Assembly (NCBI RefSeq): GCF_001205715.1
Contig: NZ_AQQZ01000001.1
Span: 558,001 to 622,000 of the forward strand
Length of the DNA stretch: 64,000 nt
Reading direction: 5' to 3'
From: Pseudaestuariivita atlantica
GTDB lineage: Bacteria; Pseudomonadota; Alphaproteobacteria; Rhodobacterales; Rhodobacteraceae
The notes below the pieces were generated by a model that saw only the letters and a list, made by a program, of their open reading frames with translations, made no database searches and had not been told where the DNA came from. Both the position numbers and the translations under genes were made by a program. This document shows positions 25,450 through 34,406 of the stretch, one piece after another. The first letter of the stretch is position 1. Each line of letters starts with the position of its first letter.

Positions 25450-26307
25450 TCAGCGGGCGAGCGCCGCCTCGACCACGGCGTCGAAATCGGCGGCGTCGCG
25501 GAGGTCTGCAAGGTCCTCGGCCTGCACGGTCACGCCCCAGTTGCGCGCCATCGCGGCATAGCGCGGCTGGCGGTGGGCGAGCGCGCGGGCATAGGTCCAG
25601 CGGATGAACGCGTCGGGGTCGACCTGCGTCTCGGTCTGGCCGGTCTCTGCCAGGTAGGCGGCCCAGCCATCGGCAAGGAAATCCGGCTGGTAGGCCATGG
25701 GTTTGGGCGCGCGGTCGAAGCGGCGGATCAGTTCCTCGGTATGGGCGTCGCTGCCCTCGATCCAGATCATCAGGGTTTCGGACGACAGGGTGCGCAGGAT
25801 CGGGTCGGCGGGGTCGTCGGGATCGACCCATTCGCAGATCGACCCGCCGGTGTCGCAGACGAAATGCGGGTAGCCGTAGAGCGATTGCGCGCGCGCGATG
25901 AAGTGGCCGGTATCCTGCAGGGCGGCCTCTTCGGCGGCGCGGAACTGGGCCTGCCGGCGGGTATATTCAGCGAAGGGCAGGCCGCCCTTGTCGGGGTTGC
26001 CCGGCTTGCCAAGGTAGGTCGAGACCGGCGTGAGGTTCGAAAACGTGATGTTCGACGCGAGGTAGATCGAGTCGGTCATCAGAAGCTCGCGCAGGAACGG
26101 CACCTTCATCGCTTCGCGCTTGGCGTTGTCGACGATGTGTTCGCCCATGTACCGCGTCCCGATGCGGTAATCGATGGAATAGTGGAACCAGTCGCCCTGC
26201 GCGCGCAGCGTGGTGGAGACGTGCGTCTTGCCAAGGCCCGACATGCCGAACAGCAGCACGCGTTTGTGAGGGGCGTCGCGCCAGTCTTGCGGCGTCTGGT
26301 AAAGCAT
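25450..26307 (-). CDS. P-loop ATPase of unknown function
   Basis: 285 residues from ATG 26307. A Walker A motif GMSGLGKT occupies 21-28, followed by DWFHYSIDYRIGTRYM. Later parts include VCDTGGSICEWVDPDDPADP and a tryptophan-rich C-terminal half. The kinase-like P-loop fits an NTPase or small-molecule kinase, but I do not recognise a named family. It ends with a domain (EAALAR) without membrane segments. It stands between metA and an EamA exporter, with no obvious partner. A longer open frame on this strand overlaps the EamA gene and is not used. Confidence 0.75.
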   Translation of the reverse strand: MLYQTPQDWRDAPHKRVLLFGMSGLGKTHVSTTLRAQGDWFHYSIDYRIGTRYMGEHIVDNAKREAMKVPFLRELLMTDSIYLASNITFSNLTPVSTYLGKPGNPDKGGLPFAEYTRRQAQFRAAEEAALQDTGHFIARAQSLYGYPHFVCDTGGSICEWVDPDDPADPILRTLSSETLMIWIEGSDAHTEELIRRFDRAPKPMAYQPDFLADGWAAYLAETGQTETQVDPDAFIRWTYARALAHRQPRYAAMARNWGVTVQAEDLADLRDAADFDAVVEAALAR

Positions 26308-26360
26308 GGGCGGCGTCTCCGGCGGCGGCTGAAGGTTGGTAGGCAGACGCGCCCGCCCCG

Positions 26361-27269
26361 TCAAGTCAGCCGGCGCAGCAACCGCCCGTCGATCACCACA
26401 AGCCCCAGCGCCAGAAGGGCAAACCCGGCATAGGCCTGCGGCAACAGCGTCTCTCCCAGCCCCCAGGCGCCCAGCAGGATGGCGATGGGCGGGATCACCA
26501 GCGTCACCAGCATCAGGTTTCCGCTGCCCGCCATGGCAAGGACGCGCCAGTAGATCAGGTAGGCCAGCGCGGTGGCAGCGAGCGAGAAATAGGCGATGGC
26601 GCCCCACGTGCGCGCCTCCATCACCAGCGGCGGCACGCCTTCGGTCAAAAGAACCAGCGGGATCATCAGAAGGGTCGAGCCGGTCAGCATCCCCGCGGCG
26701 GACACCATCGGCGGCAGCGCGCCCAGCCGCGCCCGGCCCCAGACGCTGGCAAAGCCATAGGACAGCGCACCGGCCAGCACCGCGATCTGTGCCGCGCTGC
26801 GGATGTCGAACTGCATCAGCGCCTCGATCCCGATGGCGACGCAGACCCCGGCAAATCCCAGCGCCACGCCCACGCCCTTGCGCAGGGTCAGCCGTTCGTC
26901 GGCAAAGAACAGCGCGGCCAGCAGCACGCCGAAGATCGCGGTCGCCGCGTTGAAGATGGAGGTCAGGCCGCTTTCGATATGCAATTGCCCCCATGCCATC
27001 AGCGAGAAGGGGATCACGTTGTTGAGGCACCCCATGACAAGGAACGCCGCCCAGATCCGCGGCGAGCGCGGGACCGGCAGGCCGCGCAACAGCACCACGA
27101 CCCACAGGACCAGCATGGCCCATCCCGTCCGGTGCAGCACCACGGTCATCGGCCCGATCTCGTCCAGCGCGATGCGGATGGCAAAGAAGGACCCGCCCCA
27201 TAACAGGCCCAGCGTCAAAAGCTCGGCCCAGGCGCGCGGTGAGACGGATTTCTGCTCGGTGGTCGTCAT
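26361..27269 (-). CDS. EamA-family (DMT) transporter
   Basis: 302 residues with about ten transmembrane helices in two EamA repeats (about 12-140 and 155-290). Typical signs are the opening LLWGGSFFAIRIALDEIGP, the glycine-rich FGVLLAALFFADERLT end of repeat 1 and the AGFALLALGLVVIDG last helix. It probably exports an amino acid or another metabolite across the inner membrane. The start at ATG 27269 is favoured over 27326, which would overlap the terminator of the FadL gene upstream. Confidence 0.85.
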   Translation of the reverse strand: MTTTEQKSVSPRAWAELLTLGLLWGGSFFAIRIALDEIGPMTVVLHRTGWAMLVLWVVVLLRGLPVPRSPRIWAAFLVMGCLNNVIPFSLMAWGQLHIESGLTSIFNAATAIFGVLLAALFFADERLTLRKGVGVALGFAGVCVAIGIEALMQFDIRSAAQIAVLAGALSYGFASVWGRARLGALPPMVSAAGMLTGSTLLMIPLVLLTEGVPPLVMEARTWGAIAYFSLAATALAYLIYWRVLAMAGSGNLMLVTLVIPPIAILLGAWGLGETLLPQAYAGFALLALGLVVIDGRLLRRLT

Positions 27270-27327
27270 GCGCGCATCTGTCCGCTGAACCCGTGGCGGC
27301 TCAACCCGAAACATGCGCCTTCGCAAG

Positions 27328-27362
27328 AAAAAGCCCCCGTGCCGGTGACCGGCCGGGGGCTT
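27328..27362 (-). terminator. rho-independent terminator of the FadL-type gene
   Basis: On the minus strand, GCCCCC (27360-27355) pairs with GGGGGC (27338-27333), an inner GGCCGG/CCGGC extends the stem, and a U tract (TTTTTCTT) follows. It lies about 20 nt after the FadL stop. Confidence 0.88.
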
Positions 27363-27383
27363 TCCAATTCAGGTGGCGTCAGA

Positions 27384-28703
27384 TCAGAAGCTGAAGCCCA
27401 GCGACAGGCCGAAACCGATCGCGTTGTTGTCCGAGAACTGGACGCCCGACCCGTCGGTCGCGTCACCCAGCTTGACGTATTCGACGCCCGCCGTCAGCTT
27501 GACGTTCTCGTTGGTCCAGGTGCCGCCGATGCCGAACGCGGTCGACCCGTCGGTGGGCGACAGGCGCGATGCGATGCCGCCGTTGCCCGGCTCGTGGGTG
27601 ATCCGTGCGAAGCCCGCGAAGGTTTCCGAGAAGCGGTAGCCGACGCCGATCTGGTAGCGCCACGTGTCGTTGTCGAGGCCGGTCACGGCCTGGCCGAACG
27701 TGCCCTGGTATTCCGGCGGTGCGACTTCCCAGACGGACCATTCCGTCCACTCGACCGAGCCGAAGACCAGCGTGTTCGCGGCGACGCCCGACTGGAAGTC
27801 GAGGCGGACCGATTGCGGCATGTCGACCTCGGTCGTGCCGGTGCCGCCCGCGCCAAAGCCGAGACCGGCCAGCGTTTCGGCGGTCTCGAAGCTGTGCGTG
27901 AAGCCTGATTCGTAGGTCAGCGCGACGCGCAGCGCGATCTCGGGACGCTCGTACGCGACGCCGAGCAGGTAGGCGACCTGGCTGTCGCGCTCACCCATGG
28001 CGGTGTAGTTGAAGGTACCCGCCGGGCCGTTCTGAACGGCGTTGTCGACGGCCAGCAGACCTTGCAGCTGCGCCAGCTGTGCCTGCTGCGCGGCGGTCGG
28101 GTTGGCGATGCCCGAAAGGGCGGCCACGTTGCCTTGCGCGATGGCACGGCCCGAGGCCACGTCACCGGTGCCGCCGTTCATCAGGTCGATGCCGGCGAGG
28201 TTGGTGTTGACGCTGTTCTGAACGCCGGGGCGGATCAGCTGGTCGGGGATCGCGATGTCAGCCGAGGAGGTGACGTAGCGCAGACCGCCATAGACCGAGA
28301 AGTTGTTCGTGAACTTGTATTTCGCAACCGCTGCAAGCTGTTGCGACGTCCAGTCGGCGCGCAGGCCGTTGTAGAACCCCTGCTGGTAATCGGCGTTCGC
28401 GCCGTAGGGCTGGTTCAGGAACAGGCCGAAGGACAGGTTCTCCGACAGGTCCATTTTGACCGCGGCGGACACGTTGCCATAGTTCTTGGCCATGTTGCCC
28501 GTGGTCGATGCGCCACCGGCAAAGGCGAGCGGTGCGGTGTAGGCGCCCGACACGCCCGGCGTCACCTGGCTGAAGCTGAGTTGCGCGTAGTTGCCGGTCT
28601 CGAACATGACCGAAAGCGGAAGGTCCGCGCGCGAGATACCGTCTGCCGAAGCGGCGCCTGCGAAAAGCGCGAGAGTGGCCGCGCCGCCGAGTAGATGTTT
28701 CAT
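27384..28703 (-). CDS. outer membrane transport protein of the OmpP1/FadL family
   Basis: 439 residues from ATG 28703. Signal peptide MKHLLGGAATLALFAGAASA, then alternating beta-strand sequence through to the C-terminal phenylalanine (GLSLGFSF), the BAM-recognition ending of outer membrane barrels. The family carries hydrophobic compounds such as long-chain fatty acids across the outer membrane. An insertion at about 215-265, rich in Ala and Gln (ANPTAAQQAQLAQLQGLLAV), is probably an extracellular loop. It is a single-gene unit with its own terminator; inverted repeats lie in the upstream region. Confidence 0.85.
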   Translation of the reverse strand: MKHLLGGAATLALFAGAASADGISRADLPLSVMFETGNYAQLSFSQVTPGVSGAYTAPLAFAGGASTTGNMAKNYGNVSAAVKMDLSENLSFGLFLNQPYGANADYQQGFYNGLRADWTSQQLAAVAKYKFTNNFSVYGGLRYVTSSADIAIPDQLIRPGVQNSVNTNLAGIDLMNGGTGDVASGRAIAQGNVAALSGIANPTAAQQAQLAQLQGLLAVDNAVQNGPAGTFNYTAMGERDSQVAYLLGVAYERPEIALRVALTYESGFTHSFETAETLAGLGFGAGGTGTTEVDMPQSVRLDFQSGVAANTLVFGSVEWTEWSVWEVAPPEYQGTFGQAVTGLDNDTWRYQIGVGYRFSETFAGFARITHEPGNGGIASRLSPTDGSTAFGIGGTWTNENVKLTAGVEYVKLGDATDGSGVQFSDNNAIGFGLSLGFSF

Positions 28704-28869
28704 ACGTACTGTCCCCGTTGAGTGGCCGCTTTGAGTGAAAAACCGCCCTTGACTCAGAATTGTGCAAAACAATTGCTTTGAGCGCAATTTTAGGTCAATC
28801 GCTGACGCAACGTCACCGCGAAGGCCGTTCCGCGGCGTCACGTTTTTACATCATTGTCATGGAATGCGT
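28704..28869. promoter_or_regulatory. upstream region of the FadL-type gene with inverted repeats
   Basis: 166 bp. AATTGC (28771-28776) and GCAATT (28784-28789) form a 6-bp inverted repeat with a 7-bp centre. An overlapping AATTG...CAATT (28758-28774) shares one arm. On the minus strand TTGACC at about 28796 could be a -35 element. A fatty-acid-responsive regulator site is possible, but I recognise no known consensus. Confidence 0.35.
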
Positions 28870-29757
28870 TCAGCGCCCCGCGACGGCGGGCCGGGTCGCG
28901 CCCCAGACGTTGATGTAGTTGCCCGCGAAGATCACCACCGCGCCCGCGATGACCCAAGTATCGAGCGGTTCGTGATACAGGAAATACCCGATCAGCGCGA
29001 TCACCGGCAGGCGGGCGAAGTCGAACGGGACGACGACGCTGGCGGGCGCGATGGTGAGCGCGCGGGTCAGGCTGAAATGCGCGGTCAGCCCACAGACCGC
29101 GACCAGCACCACCCATGGCCAGCCCGCGGCGTCGGGCAGCGCGATGTCGCCGTCGAACCCGGCGGTGATCGCTCCGAACGCCGCCTGCATCACGGTCAGC
29201 CAGAACAGGATGCAGACGATCCCGGTGGTGCGGGTCAGAAGCTTGGTCGCGATCATCGAGCCCGCGAACCCAATCGCGGCAAGCGCCGCCGCGACCGACC
29301 CGATGCCCAGCGTGAAATCGGCACCGGGCCGCACCACGAGGAGGACACCGGCGAACCCAAGAAGCGCGGCGATGACCTTCAGCCCGGTCAGCCGCTCCCC
29401 AAGGAACAGCGGTGACAGGATCAGCACCCAGAGCGGTGTGGTGAACTCCAGCGCGAAGACCTGCGCAAGGGGCGCGGCGGTGATGGCGAAGAACCACAGG
29501 TTCTGGCCCGCGAAATGCGCCACGTTGCGCAACCCGTGCAGGCCCATGCGCTGGCGGTTGATCTGGCCCAGCGTGCCGGTCGCCGTGGCGATGGCGGTGA
29601 CCAGAACGATGCCCATCAGGCTGCGGTAGAACATGATCTCGAACGTGTCGAGCGTGCTGGCCAGCGTGCGCCCGGCAATCGCCATCAGCGAAAAGGACAC
29701 GATGGCGCCCAGCATCCAGAGGCCGGCAGTCAGGACAGGCGTGCGGGGGGTGGTCAT
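28870..29757 (-). CDS. EamA-family (DMT) transporter
   Basis: 295 residues with about ten transmembrane helices in two EamA halves. The N-terminal half has RNVAHFAGQNLWFFAITAAP and LEFTTPLWVLILSPLFLGERL, typical of the RhaT/EamA drug and metabolite transporter superfamily. It is only distantly similar to the exporter at 26361, so not a recent duplicate. The substrate is unknown. ATG 29757 is chosen; GTG 29781 would add eight basic residues. It is divergent from the degenerate zincin gene. Confidence 0.84.
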   Translation of the reverse strand: MTTPRTPVLTAGLWMLGAIVSFSLMAIAGRTLASTLDTFEIMFYRSLMGIVLVTAIATATGTLGQINRQRMGLHGLRNVAHFAGQNLWFFAITAAPLAQVFALEFTTPLWVLILSPLFLGERLTGLKVIAALLGFAGVLLVVRPGADFTLGIGSVAAALAAIGFAGSMIATKLLTRTTGIVCILFWLTVMQAAFGAITAGFDGDIALPDAAGWPWVVLVAVCGLTAHFSLTRALTIAPASVVVPFDFARLPVIALIGYFLYHEPLDTWVIAGAVVIFAGNYINVWGATRPAVAGR

Positions 29758-29836
29758 GCGCCACCGTTGGGCGCGCTTCACGACAAGGTCAAGCGCAAAG
29801 GCTTGACGCGCGTGCGTGCCGCGCCACGATCAGGAC

Positions 29837-30448
29837 ATGAGCACTCGATTCCTGTTGATCCTCGCCCTGTCCGCTGCCGGGTCCGCGCAGGCCGACCCGG
29901 TGGCCGTGCACGACGCCGCGACGCGGCTTTTTCCCGACATGCCCGAAGTGGTCGAGACCGCCGCGCCCGACCGATGCGGGCTCGACCAGACCGTCTCCGC
30001 GCCCATGGTGCACTGCACCTCCGACAACACCATCCTCGTGCGTCCCGGCGCGCTGTCCGCACCCGACGCGGGGTACCGCATGGCGCATGTGCTGGGCCAC
30101 GCGATCCAGGTCCGGCACGGGATCGCCGACATCGCCCTGCGCGAGATCCGGCGCCGCCGCGACGAGGAAGCCGCGCTGCGCGGTCTGGTGACGCGGCAGG
30201 TGGAATGCCTGGCCGGTGTGCTGTTCGCCGAGGCCGGTCTGCCCGCCACCGATCTTGCGACGCTTTATGCCGAGGAGCCGCATACCGGCAGCCATTGGGG
30301 CCGCGACCCGTTGCGGCGTGGTCCGCAGGTCTCCATCGGGCTGGCGCCGCGGGCGGAGTGGTTCTCCAGGGGTCAGGCAGAGGGCGAGGTGGCGGCCTGC
30401 GCCGTGGGCGAGATCCCGGTCGCGCCCCTCATCGACGCGCTGCGCTAG
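29837..30448 (+). CDS. exported DUF6639-like protein, degenerate zinc-peptidase-like
   Basis: 203 residues with a signal peptide (MSTRFLLILALSAAGSAQA). The middle part, YRMAHVLGHAIQVRHG, followed 50-odd residues later by TRQVECLAGVLFAEAGLP, mirrors the neutral zinc metallopeptidase layout (HExxH, then ELQADCxAG). The motif here reads HVLGH: both histidines remain but the catalytic Glu is Val. So it may bind metal but should not be a normal peptidase. Conserved cysteines (DRCG, VHCTSD) may form a disulfide. The DUF6639 label is from memory; function unknown. Confidence 0.65.
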   Translation: MSTRFLLILALSAAGSAQADPVAVHDAATRLFPDMPEVVETAAPDRCGLDQTVSAPMVHCTSDNTILVRPGALSAPDAGYRMAHVLGHAIQVRHGIADIALREIRRRRDEEAALRGLVTRQVECLAGVLFAEAGLPATDLATLYAEEPHTGSHWGRDPLRRGPQVSIGLAPRAEWFSRGQAEGEVAACAVGEIPVAPLIDALR

Positions 30449-30470
30449 GCGGTTCCGTCGCGGTTCCGTC
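30449..30470. repeat. 11-bp tandem duplication
   Basis: GCGGTTCCGTC occurs twice in a row immediately after the stop codon. The remaining gap to 30647 (about 180 bp between convergent genes) holds nothing I recognise. Confidence 0.5.
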
Positions 30471-30647
30471 GCCCACAAGCAAGACCGCGGTCCGGAGTGC
30501 CTCGATTAGATCAGGCTCGGCGCGCGGTGCCAGGTGTGTCCCTCTGCAAGGGAGTGTTGCGGGATATCCGGTTGAGCGGCCGGGGTCTGATTGAGACCGC
30601 CTCGTCTCCAGCCGTCATCGCAAGACATGCGAGGATCGGATCCCGGA

Positions 30648-32228
30648 TCATTCCCACTCGATCGTGCCCGGAGGTTTCGACGTGATGTCGTAAGTCACGC
30701 GGTTGATGCCCTGCACCTCGTTGATGATGCGCGTGGCGGTCTCGCCAAGGAAGTCGTGGGTGAAGGGATAGTAATCCGCCGTCATGCCGTCGACGGACGT
30801 GACGGCCCGCAGGGCGCAGGCGTAATCATAGGTGCGCCCGTCGCCCATGACTCCCACGGTGCGCACGGGCAGGATCGCGACATAGGCCTGCCAGATCTCG
30901 TCATAGAGGCCGTGCTTGCGGATTTGGTCGATGTAGACGGCGTCGGCCTCGCGCAGGATGTCGAGTTTCGGGCGCGTGATCTCTCCGGGGCAGCGGATGG
31001 CGAGGCCGGGGCCGGGGAAGGGGTGGCGACCGATGAAGCTGGCGGGCAGGCCCAACTCGCGGCCCAGCGCACGGACCTCGTCCTTGAACAACTCGCGCAG
31101 GGGTTCGACGAGCTTGAGGCCCATCTTCTCCGGCAGGCCGCCGACATTGTGGTGCGACTTGATCGTGACCGAAGGGCCGCCCGAGAAGGACACCGACTCG
31201 ATCACGTCGGGGTAGAGCGTGCCTTGGGCGAGGAATTCCGCGCCCTCGACCTGGTCGGCGTATTTCTGGAAGACGTCGATGAAGAGCCGCCCGATGATCT
31301 TGCGCTTGGTCTCGGGGTCGGACTGGCCGTCGAGCTCGCCAAGGAACAACTCGCTTTCATCGGCGTGGATCAGCGGGATGTTGTAATTGTCGCGGAACAT
31401 GGTGACGACTTCGTCGGCCTCGTTCTTCCGCAGGAGGCCGTGATCGACGAAGACGCAGGTCAGCTGGTCACCGATGGCCTCGTGGATCAGGACGGCGGCG
31501 ACCGACGAATCGACGCCGCCAGACAGCCCGCAGATCACGCGCTTGTCGCCCACCTGTTCGCGGATCGCGGCAATGGCCTGTTCGCGGTAGGCGCCCATCG
31601 TCCAGTCGCCGGAAAAGCCCGCGCTTTTCACGAAATTCTCGAACAGGGTGCGGCCGTTCGGCGTGTGGTGCACCTCGGGGTGGAACTGCACGGCATAGAA
31701 CCGACGGTCCGGGTCGGCGGTGATGGCATAGGGCGCGTTGGGGGAGGTGCCATAGACCTCGAACCCCGGGGCGATCTTGCTGACGTGGTCGCCGTGGCTC
31801 ATCCAGACCTGTTCGCGGCCCGATCCATCCATGAACCAGCCGGTCAGAAGGTCCGAGCGGTCCTCGGTCGGCGTGACATAGGCGCGGCCGAACTCGGCGG
31901 TGCCGCCACCGCCGGATATCTTGCCGCCTTCGACCGTGCCGCCCAGCATGTCCATCATGACCTGCTGGCCGTAGCAGATGCCGAGGATCGGCACTCCCAT
32001 GTCGAACACCGATGCCGGCGGGCGCGGCGCGTGGTCATGCACGACGCTGGCGGGGCCACCGGACAGGATGATTGCCTTGGGGGCGAAGTCGGCCAGGAAG
32101 GCCTCGGTCACGTTCTGGAAGGGGTGGATTTCGCAATAGACGTTCAGCTCGCGCAGGCGCCGTGCGATCAACTGGGTGACCTGGCTGCCGAAGTCTATGA
32201 TAAGAAGGCGGTCATGGGGGCTGCTCAT
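30648..32228 (-). CDS. guaA: GMP synthase (glutamine-hydrolysing)
   Basis: 526 residues, full length. The N-terminal class I amidotransferase has Cys85 (GICYGQQ) and AVQFHPEV for the histidine. The ATP-pyrophosphatase domain has the P-loop GLSGGVDSS, and the C-terminal dimerisation domain ends in [10 protein letters not shown], the usual GuaA terminus. It turns XMP into GMP in the cytoplasm. It is a single gene, divergent from a small exported protein. The start ATG 32228 is the family start; the frame stays open upstream but with no conserved sequence. Confidence 0.97.
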   Translation of the reverse strand: MSSPHDRLLIIDFGSQVTQLIARRLRELNVYCEIHPFQNVTEAFLADFAPKAIILSGGPASVVHDHAPRPPASVFDMGVPILGICYGQQVMMDMLGGTVEGGKISGGGGTAEFGRAYVTPTEDRSDLLTGWFMDGSGREQVWMSHGDHVSKIAPGFEVYGTSPNAPYAITADPDRRFYAVQFHPEVHHTPNGRTLFENFVKSAGFSGDWTMGAYREQAIAAIREQVGDKRVICGLSGGVDSSVAAVLIHEAIGDQLTCVFVDHGLLRKNEADEVVTMFRDNYNIPLIHADESELFLGELDGQSDPETKRKIIGRLFIDVFQKYADQVEGAEFLAQGTLYPDVIESVSFSGGPSVTIKSHHNVGGLPEKMGLKLVEPLRELFKDEVRALGRELGLPASFIGRHPFPGPGLAIRCPGEITRPKLDILREADAVYIDQIRKHGLYDEIWQAYVAILPVRTVGVMGDGRTYDYACALRAVTSVDGMTADYYPFTHDFLGETATRIINEVQGINRVTYDITSKPPGTIEWE

Positions 32229-32276
32229 GGCCCGAGGGTTTAGGCAGCGCGTGCAAGCTTGTCGAGAGGGGACGGT

Positions 32277-32684
32277 ATGGCAAATCGGGTGAGTCAGGCG
32301 GGTGCCCTGGCGTTGGTCATCGCAGGCGCGGCGTCGGGTAGTTGGGCCTGTCCTGCGGGGACAGTCGACATGGCGGCGCTGTCGGAGATGTTCGATACGG
32401 CAGATGCCGCCTGCGCCCCGGCGGACACCTTGCCCGCGCATGATGCCTGCCAGTGGACGTTTGACCTGCGCGCGCCCGCGGCTCTGGCTTTGTACGAAGG
32501 CCTTGTCGCGGACCTGTCGGCCTGCTGGGAGGGGCTGGCCGATACCGGTGTGAACCATCCCGACAGCTATCGCGCCATGACGTTCGAGGCACCCGGCGCG
32601 CGCGTCGTGGTGTCGGAGAAGGACAAGAGCGTGCTCGATGCCACGCTGGTCACGCTGCGGGTTTACCCGGCTTCCGGCGGTTGA
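32277..32684 (+). CDS. small exported protein of unknown function
   Basis: 135 residues. A signal-peptide-like start [20 protein letters not shown] is followed by [20 protein letters not shown]. Five cysteines (WAC, AAC, DAC, SAC and similar) suggest disulfides in the periplasm. The remainder has no motif I recognise. It is divergent from guaA with 48 bp between the starts, and followed 100 bp later by the MttB-family gene. A lipoprotein reading is less likely because the Cys context (SWAC) does not match a lipobox well. Confidence 0.55.
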   Translation: MANRVSQAGALALVIAGAASGSWACPAGTVDMAALSEMFDTADAACAPADTLPAHDACQWTFDLRAPAALALYEGLVADLSACWEGLADTGVNHPDSYRAMTFEAPGARVVVSEKDKSVLDATLVTLRVYPASGG

Positions 32685-32784
32685 TGTCGGTTTTGTCTCT
32701 GCTTGGACGGTTATTGCCCGTGGGGGTCGGCCCCGGCGCTGTATCAGCATCGCAACACGATGCACGGCGGCCAAGGGGGCGATC

Positions 32785-34329
32785 ATGGCAGAAGCAACAG
32801 CACGCAGACGCGGACGGGGTGGCGGCGGTGCCGCGCGCCGGGCGGAGCGCACCAGCGTCAAGATCGAGACCGCGAAGTATATCGAGCGGAACATCCCCAA
32901 TTACGAGATCCTGACCGCCGAGGCGATCGAGGTCATCGAAACCAATGCCGATGCGATCCTTGAAGAGGTCGGCGTCAACTTCGTGTCGAACCCCGCCGCA
33001 CTTGATCGCTGGCGCGAGGCGGGTGCCGACGTGGAAGGTGAACGCGTGCGCATCCCGCGCGGGTTGGCCCGGAAACTCTGCGCCACCGCGCCGTCGCGGA
33101 TCACCCAGCACGCCCGCAACCCCGAACGCACCGTGGAAATCGGCGGCAACACGCTCGTCTGCGCGCCGGTCTATGGCCCGCCCTTCGTGCGCGATGCCGA
33201 AGGCGGCCGCCGCTATGCCACGATGGCGGATTTCGAGAAATTCGTGAAGCTTGGCTACATGTCGAAATGGCTGCACCATTCGGGCGGCACGGTCTGCGAG
33301 CCGACGGATGTGCCGGTGAACAAGCGCCACCTCGACATGCTGCGGGCGCACATGGTGCTGTCGGACAAGCCGTTCATGGGGTCGGTCACCGAACCGTCGC
33401 GCGCGCAGGACAGCGTGGAGATGTGCGAGATCCTGTTTGGCAAGGACTTCGTGGCCGAGAACACGGTCATGACCTCGCTCATCAACATCAACTCGCCCAT
33501 GACGTTCGACGACGTGATGATGGGCGCGCTGGAGGTCTATGCCGCTCACAACCAGGCCTGCGTCGTGTCGCCCTTCATCGTCGGTGGCGCGATGGCGCCG
33601 GTGTCGGTCGCGGGTACGCTGACCCAAGTGCTGGCCGAGGTGCTGGCGGGCATCGCCTATTCCCAGCTTGTGAAGCCCGGTGCCCCGGTGATCTTCGGCG
33701 CTTTCGTGTCGTCGATCGACATGAACTCGGGCGCGCCGACCTTCGGGACGCCGGAAGCCTCGCAGATCCTGTACGGCGCGGGCCAGCTGGCACGGCGGAT
33801 GAACCTGCCGTTCCGGTCGGGCGGGTCGCTGTGTGGCTCGAAACTCCCCGATGCGCAGGCGGCCTACGAGACCGCGCATACGCATAATGCGGCGCTGTTG
33901 GGTGGTGTGAACTTCATGCTGCACGCCTGCGGCTGGCTGGAGGGAGGCCTTGTGTCGTCTTTCGAGAAGTTCGTGATGGATGCCGACCAGCTGGGCGCAT
34001 TGCACCAGTTGGCGAAGGGCGTTCCGATCGACACCAACGCGCAAGCCCTGGACGCGATCCACGAGGTGGGGCCGGGCGGGCACTACCTTGGTTGCGCGCA
34101 CACGCAGGCGAACTTCAAGGAAGCGTTCTGGCGGTCGGACCTGTTCGATTACAAACCGTTCGAGACGTGGTCGGACGAAGGCGCGCGCGACACGCAGGCG
34201 CTGGCCACCGCAAGGGTGCAGACGCTGTTGTCGCAATACCAGCAGCCCGCGATGGACCCCGCGGTGCTGGAGGCGCTCGACGCCTACGTGGCCCAGAAGA
34301 AGGCATCGATGCCGGACGCGTTTGTCTGA
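32785..34329 (+). CDS. MttB-family methyltransferase without pyrrolysine (glycine betaine-type candidate)
   Basis: 514 residues, COG5598 family. It starts at ATG 32785 with a basic, glycine-rich leader. The reading frame has no amber codon; typical MttB uses a pyrrolysine at an in-frame TAG. Non-Pyl members include MtgB, a glycine betaine:corrinoid methyltransferase, so the likely reaction is removal of one methyl from glycine betaine or another quaternary amine. It needs a corrinoid protein, which is not in this window. The carnitine operon at the left end makes glycine betaine and DMGDH-type genes follow, which fits that substrate. Subtype not settled by sequence alone. Confidence 0.82.
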   Translation: MAEATARRRGRGGGGAARRAERTSVKIETAKYIERNIPNYEILTAEAIEVIETNADAILEEVGVNFVSNPAALDRWREAGADVEGERVRIPRGLARKLCATAPSRITQHARNPERTVEIGGNTLVCAPVYGPPFVRDAEGGRRYATMADFEKFVKLGYMSKWLHHSGGTVCEPTDVPVNKRHLDMLRAHMVLSDKPFMGSVTEPSRAQDSVEMCEILFGKDFVAENTVMTSLININSPMTFDDVMMGALEVYAAHNQACVVSPFIVGGAMAPVSVAGTLTQVLAEVLAGIAYSQLVKPGAPVIFGAFVSSIDMNSGAPTFGTPEASQILYGAGQLARRMNLPFRSGGSLCGSKLPDAQAAYETAHTHNAALLGGVNFMLHACGWLEGGLVSSFEKFVMDADQLGALHQLAKGVPIDTNAQALDAIHEVGPGGHYLGCAHTQANFKEAFWRSDLFDYKPFETWSDEGARDTQALATARVQTLLSQYQQPAMDPAVLEALDAYVAQKKASMPDAFV

Positions 34330-34339
34330 GAAGGGGCAG

Positions 34340-34399
34340 GAGGGGGGGAGCCCCCTCGGCCTGCGGCCTCACCCCCGAGGTATTTCGGAACCAGAGAAG
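34340..34399 (+). repeat. dispersed TATTT...AGAAG repeat, copy 3, with hairpins
   Basis: Between convergent genes. GGGGG...CCCCC and CCTCGG (34354-34359) / CCGAGG (34375-34380) can fold, and CCCCCGAGGTATTTCGGAAC with CAGAGAAG follows. It may act as terminator for the MttB-family gene. Confidence 0.6.
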
Positions 34400-34406
34400 C
34401 GGGTGG

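Noticed and set aside
30449-30647. tRNA or small RNA gene in the gap before guaA
   Set aside because: No cloverleaf, no TTCGAAT-type T-loop, no clear terminator; only an 11-bp tandem repeat.
32785-34329. Pyrrolysine-containing MttB
   Set aside because: The frame is open from start to stop with no in-frame TAG codon, so this is a non-pyrrolysine member.
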